From Chaetoderma sp. LZ-2023a (lineage: Eukaryota; Mollusca; Caudofoveata; Chaetodermatida; Chaetodermatidae), in assembly GCA_034401795.1 (NCBI GenBank), contig CM067369.1, positions 190,174,630-190,238,629 of the forward strand: DNA of 64,000 bases, in the 5' to 3' direction. Position 1 is the stretch's first letter. Each line of letters starts with the position of its first letter. Below are positions 45,824 through 55,617 of the stretch, piece by piece. The notes under the pieces were generated by a model. The model worked only from the letters and a program-made list of their open reading frames with translations, did no database searches and had not been told where the DNA came from. Both the position numbers and the translations under genes were made by a program.

Positions 45824-48800
45824 TTAAGCTAGTGCAGGCTCATTTATTTTTACAGCTCCCAACTCTATTGAAACTATGTTTGTTTTGCACCATATGTCCT
45901 TGAATACTTTTTCTTTACCATGCTGCTTTAATCTAAAATATTCGCAAGGAATATGATTCAGCAGCAATGAACGAAATATTGCCTTTATTGCTCTATTGTG
46001 ATTGCCCATAGATGGATTGTTCGTCTGTGCACACCGATGTTTCCAAATGGCCCAAACACCTATGGTTAGTATTGTTATTAAAATAGTCCTTTCAGACTTT
46101 ATGATATTTACACCGCCTGATCCAAATTCTCTAAATAAGACTACATTCGTGTCTAGAACAATGGGCTTCGCTCCAAATTTTGCCAAGATTTGGCTGATAT
46201 AGTCCCAAAATTGTGACGATATTGGACATTCCGCAAATAAATGCTCGATTGTTTCCTCGTCTGTTTGACATAAGTAACACCTATCAGAAGTCGTAATATT
46301 GCACTTGTATGTCAAGTGTCCCACCCATAGCCGTCGATGTAGTAATCGCCACAATAAATCACGCGCCATATTTGGTATGTATGGAGAATGTAAGATTTTC
46401 CATACATTTTTCCAACTGGATGGTTTATAGCTTGAGTCATCCCATCTCCTAATTGCTATGGGAGGTGTTACTTGTTTTCGTCTCATAATATGGTACCATT
46501 CCTTAGATCTCATCTTGTATTTTAACATCTCATCATCAAGAACTAATGCGGGTTGTGGAGTCAAACTATTATTATTTACATTTGGCAGACGAAACCATTC
46601 AATTGGTACAGCATGTTTTATTTTATTTAGCAACCGCTGGACATCTATATGCCTCATATGTGTTTTTCTAGCTACGTCTTGCCTTGAAATCCATCTACGT
46701 GTTTGAGGGTGTATCATATCCGATAAATGTTGAATGCCATATTTTGCAAAGGATGGTAGATAAAGTACTGCATTGTTATAACATATATTACTATTGCCCC
46801 ACAATTGCTGTTCTAGTACTTCCTTCCAGCACGTAGGTGGAGGCATGTATCTGTCAAATATTTCTAACTCCTTAACTTGATCTTTAAACACATCTGGTAT
46901 CATTTGGCTATTCGGAGGTGGCTTCTTTGAGGTAAAAACATGCTCCGCCAAAAATGGTTCTACAATTCTCTCCATGAGAGCTCGTGAAACACATGCCCAC
47001 GTCTCATCTGATGTAATAAGATCATCCAAAAATTTTAACCTTAAAGAAACACATTTCACTTTAATATCAATTAAATCAAGTCCTCCTTCTAACTTAGCAT
47101 TATTGAGAACACGATGGGAAACTAAATGATTCTTTTCTTCCCATATTAATGACAATATCAACTCATTAACCTCCTTTTCTACATGTTTTGGCATGTGTAC
47201 AACAGATGCTGTATACCATAGCCCAGATAATGCCAAGTTGTTGACAACAAACACTCTACCAAAGATTGAAAGACGACGACGCTTCCAATTTGCTAATATT
47301 CTCTTAAGCTTAGATACTCGTTCATTCCAATTTTGTATTGTATTCGGTTTCCTGCCAAAATAGATGCCTAAAATCTTAATGGTATCATTAGACCAATTGA
47401 TTTCAAGTGGCTGGTCATTCCGCTCTTTCCATGGCCCCAGAAATAATCCTTTGGATTTTCCTTTATTGATTTTCAAACCAGATGCATTTTGGAACTTTTC
47501 TAGTACGTGGTTTAAAATTGCAAAATCATTGTTTGAACTGGTAAACACAGTTGTGTCATCAGCATATTGTGACAGCTTATGTGGTCTTTCTATGCCACGA
47601 ATACATATGCCTTGAAAGTTATTATTTTGCCTCAATGCTATGCCAAGTGATTCCATCACAATAACAAATAATAATGGCGATAGGGAACACCCCTGTCTAA
47701 CCCCACGTTCTAAGACAATTTCTCTGGATAATTGATTGTTCACTAAATAGCTACTCTTGATATCCGTATATAAAATCTTTACCCATTTAATAAAGTTTGA
47801 GCCTAACCCAAACGATTGCAAAGAATTAAAAAGAAAATCCCATTCCACACGGTCAAATGCCTTTTCATTGTCCAAGGCAATCACAGCTGAAGGGATGCTA
47901 TCCTTCTCAACCAATTGTATAAGGTCTCTTATTACCATGGTATTGGTTAGAATTGTCCTCCTGGGTACAGCACATGTCTGCTCTGTTCCAATGATTTCTC
48001 CTAAAACACTACCAAGTTTCAATGTTAGTGCTCTGGATATTATTTTGTAGTCTACACATAGTAGAGAAATTGGTCTGTAGTTCTGAATTAGACGTCTGTC
48101 ATTTCCTTTATATATTAGCCTTACGTATGCCCTAGCCATAGTTGGTGGTAAATGGCCTTTCTCAAAAATTTCAGTGCCTAATTCTTCCATTATTGGACCT
48201 ACAAGGTGCCAAAACGTTTGGTAAAATTCAACTGGAAGGCCATCACACCCCGGTGATTTTTCTAGTTTCATACCTTTAAGGGATTTAGTTAAATCTTCTA
48301 GTGTTAAGGGTTGATCACAAAATTCACTGCCCGTGTCTGACACCTTTTTGTCTATATTTGCTAACAAATCCAATTTTGCATCTTCATCAGTTCCCTCTGA
48401 CTTGTACAATGACTCATAGTAATTGCATACAATAGTACTCATTTCATTGTTGGTAAAGACGGTTGAACCATCCGGCATGTTTAATGAGCACATCACCTTA
48501 TCTATTGCCCGTGCTTTTTCTAATGCGCAAAAATATCGGGTTGGCTTTTCCCCTTCTGCGTGCATCTGGGCTCTTGCTCTAATTTTTGCACCCTCAAACT
48601 CATATTGTTCTATATCTCTTATTTTACTTTTAATTTTAACCAGTAATTCATAATAATTCTCTTCACCATTATTTACTTTAGCATTAATTTTCATCAGTGA
48701 TCGATGAAGTGTTTTCTTGCGTTTGCGTATTTCCTGTGCTTTTCTAATAGCATACTTTCGGGAAACATACTTTAAATCCAGTTTAACATCCTCCCACCAT

Positions 48801-49687
48801 TGCAATGTGCTCTTATATGATGCTTTCCTATTAATCCAATGTTGCCAACAACTCTCTATATTATTCTTATAAAATTCTTCTCCCAACAGTGTTGTGTTTA
48901 ATTTCCAAAACCCGACCCCTTTTGTTACCCAGTCAGCATTGGCAAAGGTTACACAAACCATGTTATGATCGGAGAATGCAACTGGCTTAATATTAACATC
49001 TCACCAGTACCCTGTTAACAAACTATTCACATAAATTCTGTCGATCCTTGAACCAACTTTACCATCTACCGAAAAACATGTAAGATCTTTACCATGAGGT
49101 TTTGATATTCTATAGGTGTCCACTAAATTTTCATTATCACATATTTCTTTTAAGAGTCTATGTGATGTATCAGTATAAGTTGAAGTTGCATTCCTGTCAT
49201 TTTCTTTGTCTAAGACACAATTAAAGTCACCACCCATTACTAAGTTTTCAGTGATGTTATCTAGTGCTGTTTTAGACATCTCCTTAAAAAAGCTACGACG
49301 TAGTTGATGAGATGTAGGTGCATATATACACAGCAACGTGATACGTGTTTGTTGTATATCTAGCGTGACTCTCACCCAGCGACCATTTGCACCTGATACT
49401 GAAGAGATTATATTTACATAGGCTGAACAACGAGGGAGTATAACAATTGCTACGCATGCACTATTATCTTGAGATAACGAATAAAATATTCTGGATCCAG
49501 AAATCTTTTCTAAATTATCGTATAATTCTGACTTCTGAATTTTTGTTTCCTGTATCAAAGCAATGTCAATCTGCTCATTTTTCAGAGTCTCTAGTAAGTG
49601 ACGTTGCTTTATGTCACTATTTAAGCCTCTACAATTGAGTGTGCAAATTAGCATAAAAGGTAATAAAATGCTGTGTAAAACCGCCAT
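45824..49687 (-). pseudogene. LINE ORF2 of copy B with one internal stop
   Basis: Same 1288-codon span as in copy A. A single nonsense change (AGA to TGA, around 48998-49000, after 'LLTGYW') divides it into an endonuclease part (49001-49687, 228 residues) and the rest with RT and zinc-ribbon (open from 48961 to 45824). All RT motifs including YADD are intact. Other differences from copy A are scattered single residues, so the inactivation is recent. Confidence 0.92.
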
Positions 49688-49694
49688 TATTAAG

Positions 49695-50784
49695 CTAACT
49701 AGATTTTGTTTTTTTCGACCCTCTCTTAGACCATTTACCTATTTTACTCACAAACGCTGCATTACTTAGCTCAACTTTTTCCAAATGCTTATATTTTAAT
49801 ATATCTGAATCATGACGCAGATGCCTATATTTAACACCATTTGCCGTCACATATGGAACTAACACCTCTCCTGCCTCGGACCTGTACATGACCATTTCAT
49901 CAGGTGATTTAGAACTCTGTGTTTGAATGGATATATCAGATTCAGCGACTGACATATTATCGTCTTCTATATCACTTTCCTCTATTTCTGATTCAGAACT
50001 CTCTCCATCTTTCTGTCGCTTTGTTCCACTCAATCGATCCGAGACACCAATTACTTTCTCTATATTATTTAAATCGTCTAGATTGAGTGTACTCAGTGGA
50101 AAATCAAAGTTAGTTTCAGTATCTTGCGACCTGAATTTTACTTGTCCTAAATTAAAACTCTCTTCCAGAGGGTATTGATCATCATCTTCAACTTGTGTGG
50201 AATTAGCCTCTCTGTCATCAAACTTGGATTGACTTGTTACTGGAGTAAGACTTAGCCCCTCATCTAGAACCTCTATTTCATCGCCTGCAACTACAGCGAT
50301 TGGATTCTTAGTTGTTTCCCCATGCTTCTCATTAACATGGACTTCAGCTACAATCTCAGCAACTACTGGTTCGATGACATTTACCTTAGCAACGTGCTTC
50401 CCATTAGTATGGATTTCAGCTACAATCTCAGCAGCTACCGGTTCTATGACATTCTCTTTAGAGATAACTTGCACTGCACTTTTATCAGCACCCTTTTTGA
50501 CATATTTATTCTGCGGGCATCGCCACTTAAAATGATCAGATGATCCACAAACTAGACATTTGTTTTTGTTAGGGCAATCTGTTGCAAGATGTTCTGTGCT
50601 TAAGCAGATTCTACACTCTTTGATTTGCCCCCTGTACCATAATGGCAAGATAAATCGACCATCTATGGTGACCTTGCTTGGGAGAGGTTGTTCTACCTTT
50701 TTAAACCAAATTCTTCTGATGCCATTTTCTAAGGTTCGATCAAATGGATAGGTCTCGTGTTCTACTTTGTCCACTTTGCCATAC
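49695..50784 (-). pseudogene. LINE ORF1 of copy B, N-terminal ~107 residues lost
   Basis: Matches copy A ORF1 from about residue 108 to the end, with both zinc knuckles, the 25-residue repeat pair and the acidic tail. Upstream of 50784 the open frame continues by chance into antisense Penelope sequence (to 50837), which is not part of the gene. Confidence 0.9.
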
Positions 50785-51256
50785 GTGCCAAAAACAGTAT
50801 GTCGGCGAAACCAAATGTCCATTAAGATGGCGGGCAACTCGACACCTCTCAGATATTAGGCTAGAGGAAGACACACATGTTTCCGAACATTTTAATCTTC
50901 CTGACCATTTAGTCCTTCGTGACTTTGAAATTATGCCGATTGAACAGCCACCCCTTTCAGATACGGCAGAAGAAACTGATAAACAAAGAAAACTTCGAGA
51001 ATCGTTTTGGATTAAAGAACTCGAAACACAGTGGCCAAGTGGAATAAACTCGGACCCAGGCTTATCTGATCAACGTGACAAAATTCCATTCATTCTGACC
51101 TATAATCGAAAAAACGTTGAAATTTCCAAAATTTTGAAAGATGAGTATCAAAACCTACAGGAGAAACTGAAACAACCCTTTAACAAGCGACCAGTAATTG
51201 CGTTCAAGAAAAATCCGAATCTACGTGACATCTTGGTAAAAGCAAAACTCAAATAG
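50785..51256 (+). pseudogene. Penelope unit T0: GIY-YIG nuclease fragment
   Basis: The last ~157 codons of the Penelope ORF2, starting within the 'CQKQYVGET' block. Matches 57446-57917 with three or four single-base differences. The reverse transcriptase is absent. It is followed directly by the complete spacer and unit T1, the 5'-truncated-unit-before-full-unit layout often seen for Penelope elements. Confidence 0.92.
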
Positions 51257-51288
51257 CTATCCATAATATCCATCTCAATCATTCAACA

Positions 51289-51530
51289 TTAACCCTTGCA
51301 TGATGGTCAGCCAAAAACGGTCAATTTAGTGATCTTGGGCAATGTCCATTTGCCGGCGGGGATTGGAATATTTTTGAAAATTTACCACTGTAATGACTCG
51401 CTCGGGAACCGAGACAGTCGTTCCAGTGGTGTATTCTCGGGAATGACCTTGTCTGTGCCTGCAAATGTACATTAAATAAGTAAGCGCATATTTTGATTTT
51501 ACTGAACAAATTTAACCAGTAAAGGGTTAA
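51289..51530. mobile_element. TTAA-flanked MITE inside Penelope spacer
   Basis: TTAA-CCCTTGCATG at the left and CCAGTAAAGGG-TTAA at the right, 242 bp. Inside is a relative of the 385-bp MITE hairpin: TTTTTGAAAATTTACCACTG, then TCGGGAACCGAGACAGTCG. Present at the same place in T2 (59369-59610) and partly in T1 (57950-58012), so it spread with the Penelope element. Confidence 0.65.
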
Positions 51531-52265
51531 CATTAATGCCATATGGCTTTCCTCAAACAAAATGACAAATCTCAGGCAGTAGGATAAACCAAAATATCTT
51601 AAATTTTTGAATTTTTTCAATTATTGAAGATTCTGAGCCAGTGCGTTGACAATATTGACTACATACTTGCGAGTGCCAGTTCTGTTATTTTGCTGCCTTG
51701 TAAAAACATAACTTATATATCCGTCGACACCGTCAGGCAGTCTGTCGGTCTTTCAGTGGAGAGACTTATATACCAAATTCTACAATCATTCCCGGATTCA
51801 CTCTCCTGCTTCTCCACTCATTCACTGGTCCACCAGCCTAACCATCCATCAGCTCCTGTCAATCCACCCATGCATTCACTGGTCTGGCTGTTACATGGTC
51901 CACTTGTCCGTCAGTCCATTTGCCCATCTCTCCCGCTACTCTGCCGTCCCACTGCCCGTCTGTCCATCTCGAACTCCCACTCCTGCACCTTCTCCAGCCG
52001 ATCCCCGCTCTATCCTTCTCTCCTACCCATCCATCATCCGGCCTCTCATCCATCCATGGGGGTGGGGCGGGGGGGGGGGTGTAATGTGAATGGTGTGTGC
52101 GTGCGTACATGCGTGCGTGCGTGTATACATGTGCCTACGTGTGTACATGTGTGTACGTGCGTACATGCGTGCGTGTGTAAATGTGGGTACGTGTATGCGT
52201 GCGCGTGTACGTGTGTGTATGTGTGTGTGCGTGTGTGTGTGAGAGCGTGCGTGCGTGTGGGTGGA

Positions 52266-53290
52266 TGGGTGGATGGATGGTCCTCCCCCTCTATCCAGCC
52301 ATGCCCACTCTATTCTTCCTTCCTTCCCATCCCTCATTCCATCTCCACATCGGGATGGATGGATGGATCTTTCCCATCCCTCCTTCCCTCCCTTCCATGA
52401 ATGGATGGATGGATGGATGAATGGATGGATGAATGGATGGATGAATGGATGGATGGTTTGATGTATGGGTGGGTGGATGGATGGATCCTGCCCATCAATC
52501 ATCCCCAATCCCCTTCCTTCCATGGGTGTGTGGGATGGATGGATGGATGGATGGATGGACGGTTGGATGGATGGATGGATGGATGGATGGATGGATGGAT
52601 GGTTGGATGGATGGATGGATGGATGGATGGATGGATAGTCCTCCCCCTCTATCCAGCCATGCCCACTCTATTCTTCCTTCCTTCCCATCCCTCATTCCAT
52701 CTCCACATCGGGATGGATGGATGGATGGATCTTTCCCATCCCTTCTTCCCTCCCTTCCATGGATGGATGGATGAATGGATGGATGAATGGATGTATGGTT
52801 TGATGTATGGGTGGGTGGATGGATGGATCCTGCCCATCAATCATCCCCAATCCCCTTCCTTCCATGGGTGTGTGGGATGGATGGATGGTTGGATGGATGG
52901 ATGGATGGATGGATGGATGGATGGATGGATGGATGGATGGATGGATGGATGGATGGATAGTCCTCCCCCTCTATCCAGCCATGCCCACTCTATTCTTCCT
53001 TCCTTCCCATCCCTCATTCCATCTCCACATCGGGATGGATGGATGGATGGATCTTTCCCATCCCTTCTTCCCTCCCTTTCATGGATGGATGGTTGGTTGG
53101 TTGGATGGATGGATGGATGGATCCTTGCCCCCTATCTCCGACTAAGCTCTATCCTTCCTTTATGCCCGTCCCCATCCCACCTCCCCATCCTTGCCGCCTC
53201 CCCATCCTTCCATGGATGGATGGGGGCGTGGGATGGATGGATGGTTGGATGTCTGGATGGATGGATGGTTGGATGGATGGATGGATGGAT
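52266..53290. repeat. Higher-order TGGA satellite, three large units
   Basis: (GGAT)n runs are separated by fixed non-repetitive blocks. The block beginning GTCCTCCCCCTCTATCCAGC starts at 52280, 52638 and 52960, and is followed each time by TCTCCACATCGGGATGG, TTTCATGTATGGGTGGG-like and CATCAATCATCCCCAATCCC blocks. The last unit grades into a related block at 53125. Confidence 0.9.
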
Positions 53291-53642
53291 CTGTCCATCT
53301 GCCTTGCCAGCCATCCGGCTCTCTGTGTGTCCCTCCAGCCACTCACTCACATAAAATTAAGGGAGCTGAATACTACTTTCTTTCTATATGTATGAACAAA
53401 GTTTAAATATTAACACTGCAGTGGCATTTCCGATGTGGTGAACAAAATTCTATAAAATGATAAAATATGTCCTCCAAACTTGATTAATTTTTTCGGCATC
53501 AAATGATCAAAAGGAATCAAAAGGCAAAATTGAGTGTCCCAACAAAAGCATATAACACCTTTGAATGATCGGTTCATGATCTCGTGAAGGAAACACTACT
53601 CACTTATCAATCCAATTCGGAAGAGTAAAATTTCACTAATCT

Positions 53643-54129
53643 GTGTGGAGTGAAACCAGTCCACTAATCATTGGCTTTATTAATGATGTTTGTGATAAAC
53701 CCGAATCAAAGGAAATTCAAACCTTGCACAAAGTTCAATTGTTCAAATTAAACCATAGAGTAGTTTTTCAAAGGAGATTGAGGAATTCAGTAAACGTATA
53801 TAAAGCTGTCTATACTGAAGGACTGACAGATTTGTCATACAGCCTACTGATGAAGCACATCCATGTGAAATGCATTTAGCCAATTGACGGTGTCCAAAAT
53901 TACTGTGAGTAACTTATGATATTGCGTATTGTATTGTTGTATTGTTAACCCTTGCATATTACATGTTAATTCTATAATTTGTCTTTCAGGTGTAAGTAAT
54001 ATATTGGTTCAATTTGTAGTTGATGTGAATGAATTTGTGTGCTTGAATTTGAGTTTGCCTGATCGAATCGTTCTTACCTGCTCAACTGCCTGTCTGATTG
54101 CTAGTTAGATTGAACGATTGTCTGTCTGA
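53643..54129 (+). promoter_or_regulatory. Penelope T1 leader: hammerhead-like motif and 85-bp intron
   Basis: 53832-53890 resembles a type I hammerhead: core CTGATGA (53847-53853) and GAAA (53867-53870), stem I (T)A-rich pairing with TAGCC (53877-53881, one mismatch here, perfect in T3), a second stem I helix GTCA/TGAC (53834-53837, 53885-53888) and a weak stem II. Then GTGAGT (53905) to TTGTCTTTCAG (ends 53989) has consensus splice sites bounding 85 bp. The ORF1 ATG is at 54130. Hammerheads and introns are both reported for Penelope-like elements. The 78-codon frame at 53643-53879 differs from T3 only by residue-changing substitutions and is probably not coding. Confidence 0.5.
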
Positions 54130-55617
54130 ATGGCTATTGCGAGGAAGAATGGTCGTAGGAAGAATGGAGATGGTAAAGGGGGTTCATCTGCGCATGCGCG
54201 CCTGGTAAAGCTGTATTACCAAATAATTCAGTGCTTCCACCATATTGCTACGCTACGTAGGCATTTAGATGCCGAAACTCTCCCTGATGGGCTTAGCAGG
54301 AAGGTGGAAGAGCTGAATGGATTTTGTAAGCCAGCTATACCAAATGATGACATCTACTTTGCCATCTGGAATGTGAATTTTGAGTGGGCAAAATCTACCA
54401 TTAAGGTCATGTTAAATCACTATAATGAACAACTTGGTAGTATTAGAACTGAAGTAGTCCTCACACAGGCAATGCCACATTTAGACCTAGGTCGTGCTAA
54501 ATCCAATGCTATACGCTGGGCAAAAAACAATTATAATAGAAAGCTCGACATTAATGCGATTAGTTCTTTTTACGATTTTGTGCGACCGATAGATCCATCT
54601 CAGCAACCAATTCAAAATCTCGCACAAGCCACGCCTCTGGTCATGATACCAACTGTGGCCCCACAATCACAAATGAAAAAACGCCTCAGATCACCTGAAA
54701 CTTCGCCGCCAGTCACAAAACGAGTAGACAATAAAATCTCTCCATTGCTACCATTAGATTCTGGCCCTAGAGATATGCTATTTGAAGCATCATTAATCCC
54801 ACTACCTGACTCTCCACTAGGCAATCTAAATGACCCAAACGAATATCCGCCCTTGCCACAGAGGGAAAGGGTTAATGGTAGCAAATCTGGTCCACGGACT
54901 GGCGCTTCTCAGAAATCCCCCAAGAGCAGTCAACCATCGGGTCTCAAGACCCCATCCCCAACAGGGAAACTGCCACAGCCCAGCTTCTCTCCAACTCCAG
55001 GTCCAAGTAATGCACCGGAGGTGCGTCCTATTAAATTTGCAAATAGACCCCAACAACCCACCATGTTGGAGAGAAACATTTTTTGGAAATTTCGTCATGA
55101 AATCGAAAACAAAATTGACTGGCGACTACCTGTTCTCACGAACAAAGTACTCATCTTTGGAGCTTCGAACCTGAGTCGCATTAATATTGAGCCCCACCCT
55201 GAAACGCAAGTTGCCTGCTACCCAGGAGCTAAATTGTGTCATGCTAGAGGACTAATTCAAAAGTACACTGGATCATTTAAACCAGAGAAAATGGTGATCA
55301 ACATTGGCATTAATGATATGAATGAACCCATCTCTAGTTCAAAACATAGATTAATGCTGCTTCTCAGTGCGATTAAGTCCAAATTCCCAAAGACTGCGAT
55401 TTACTTCGCAAAACTTAACTATTCAAGTCGGTTGACAGCTCAGCAGAAGTTGGCGATTCAGTCCATCAATTCGACGGCTGAATCATCAAAATCTGTGACT
55501 GTCATTCCTGCACTTAGACTCTCCGAATTTAATGTTGTTAAGGATAACATTCATTGGACTGAGAAGACAGCTAACTCGATGTATTCTGCCTGGCTTAAAT
55601 TCCTAAATTTAAACTAG
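54130..55617 (+). CDS. Penelope T1 ORF1: SGNH-hydrolase-domain protein
   Basis: 495 residues. The N-terminus is basic ('MAIARKNGRRKNGDGKGG'); residues about 25-165 form a compact unidentified domain; about 170-320 is Pro/Ser-rich and probably disordered. From about 337 there is an SGNH/GDSL hydrolase fold: 'VLIFGASNLSRI' (Ser346), 'ACYPGAKL' (block II Gly), 'INIGINDMNE' (G393-x-N395-D396) and 'DNIHWT' (Asp472, His475). All four SGNH blocks and the Ser-Asp-His triad are present. SGNH domains occur in CR1 ORF1 proteins and some other retroelements; the substrate is unknown. ORF2 overlaps its last 19 bases in another frame. The copy in T3 differs by seven residues. Confidence 0.85.
   Translation: MAIARKNGRRKNGDGKGGSSAHARLVKLYYQIIQCFHHIATLRRHLDAETLPDGLSRKVEELNGFCKPAIPNDDIYFAIWNVNFEWAKSTIKVMLNHYNEQLGSIRTEVVLTQAMPHLDLGRAKSNAIRWAKNNYNRKLDINAISSFYDFVRPIDPSQQPIQNLAQATPLVMIPTVAPQSQMKKRLRSPETSPPVTKRVDNKISPLLPLDSGPRDMLFEASLIPLPDSPLGNLNDPNEYPPLPQRERVNGSKSGPRTGASQKSPKSSQPSGLKTPSPTGKLPQPSFSPTPGPSNAPEVRPIKFANRPQQPTMLERNIFWKFRHEIENKIDWRLPVLTNKVLIFGASNLSRINIEPHPETQVACYPGAKLCHARGLIQKYTGSFKPEKMVINIGINDMNEPISSSKHRLMLLLSAIKSKFPKTAIYFAKLNYSSRLTAQQKLAIQSINSTAESSKSVTVIPALRLSEFNVVKDNIHWTEKTANSMYSAWLKFLNLN
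55605..55611 (+). promoter_or_regulatory. Candidate -1 ribosomal frameshift site, A AAT TTA
   Basis: In the ORF1 frame the codons are AAT (55606-55608) and TTA (55609-55611) preceded by A, a canonical X XXY YYZ heptamer identical to one used by known -1 frameshift sites. The ORF1 stop follows two codons later. A -1 slip enters the ORF2 frame. Five bases downstream, GACAA (55617-55621) can pair with TTGTC (55666-55670), enclosing GCCC/GGGC pairs. The site is identical in T3 (63571-63577). Confidence 0.65.

Larger units (their letters stand above)
44849..50784 (-). mobile_element. Tx1/L1-type LINE, copy B, missing its 5' end
   Basis: Nearly identical to copy A over 5.9 kb (3' UTR 44861-45823, ORF2, part of ORF1). 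The A tail is 12 nt (44849-44860) against the microsatellite. It ends abruptly at 50784 within ORF1, where Penelope sequence starts at 50785. A few substitutions and one small deletion in the 3' UTR separate it from copy A. Confidence 0.92.
51257..53630 (+). repeat. Penelope inter-unit spacer (T0-T1), satellite-rich
   Basis: Sequence between ORF2 end and the leader. Contains a TTAA-flanked MITE (51289-51530), a C/T-rich stretch (51800-52060), a GTGC/GTAC-rich tract (52085-52265) and a TGGA satellite with higher-order structure (52266-53290). The T2-T3 spacer (59337-61597) matches it except in satellite length. In Penelope terms it serves as the repeated terminal region (pLTR) shared by neighbouring units. 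Long 'MDGWMDGW' open frames here are satellite translations. Confidence 0.8.

Noticed and set aside
50744-50837. Fusion of LINE ORF1 with an antisense Penelope frame, and of the Penelope nuclease with upstream LINE antisense
   Set aside because: Accidental open frames across the junction at 50784/50785.
51624-53406. Long open frames rich in 'MDGWMDGW', 'HPSIHPSI' and 'VCVRVCVR' in both Penelope spacers
   Set aside because: They are translations of TGGA and GTGC satellites, open in several frames at once because of the 4-bp period.
53643-53879. 78-codon frame upstream of Penelope ORF1, present in T1 and T3
   Set aside because: All three base differences between copies change residues, and the frame overlaps the hammerhead-like motif, so there is no sign of protein-level constraint.
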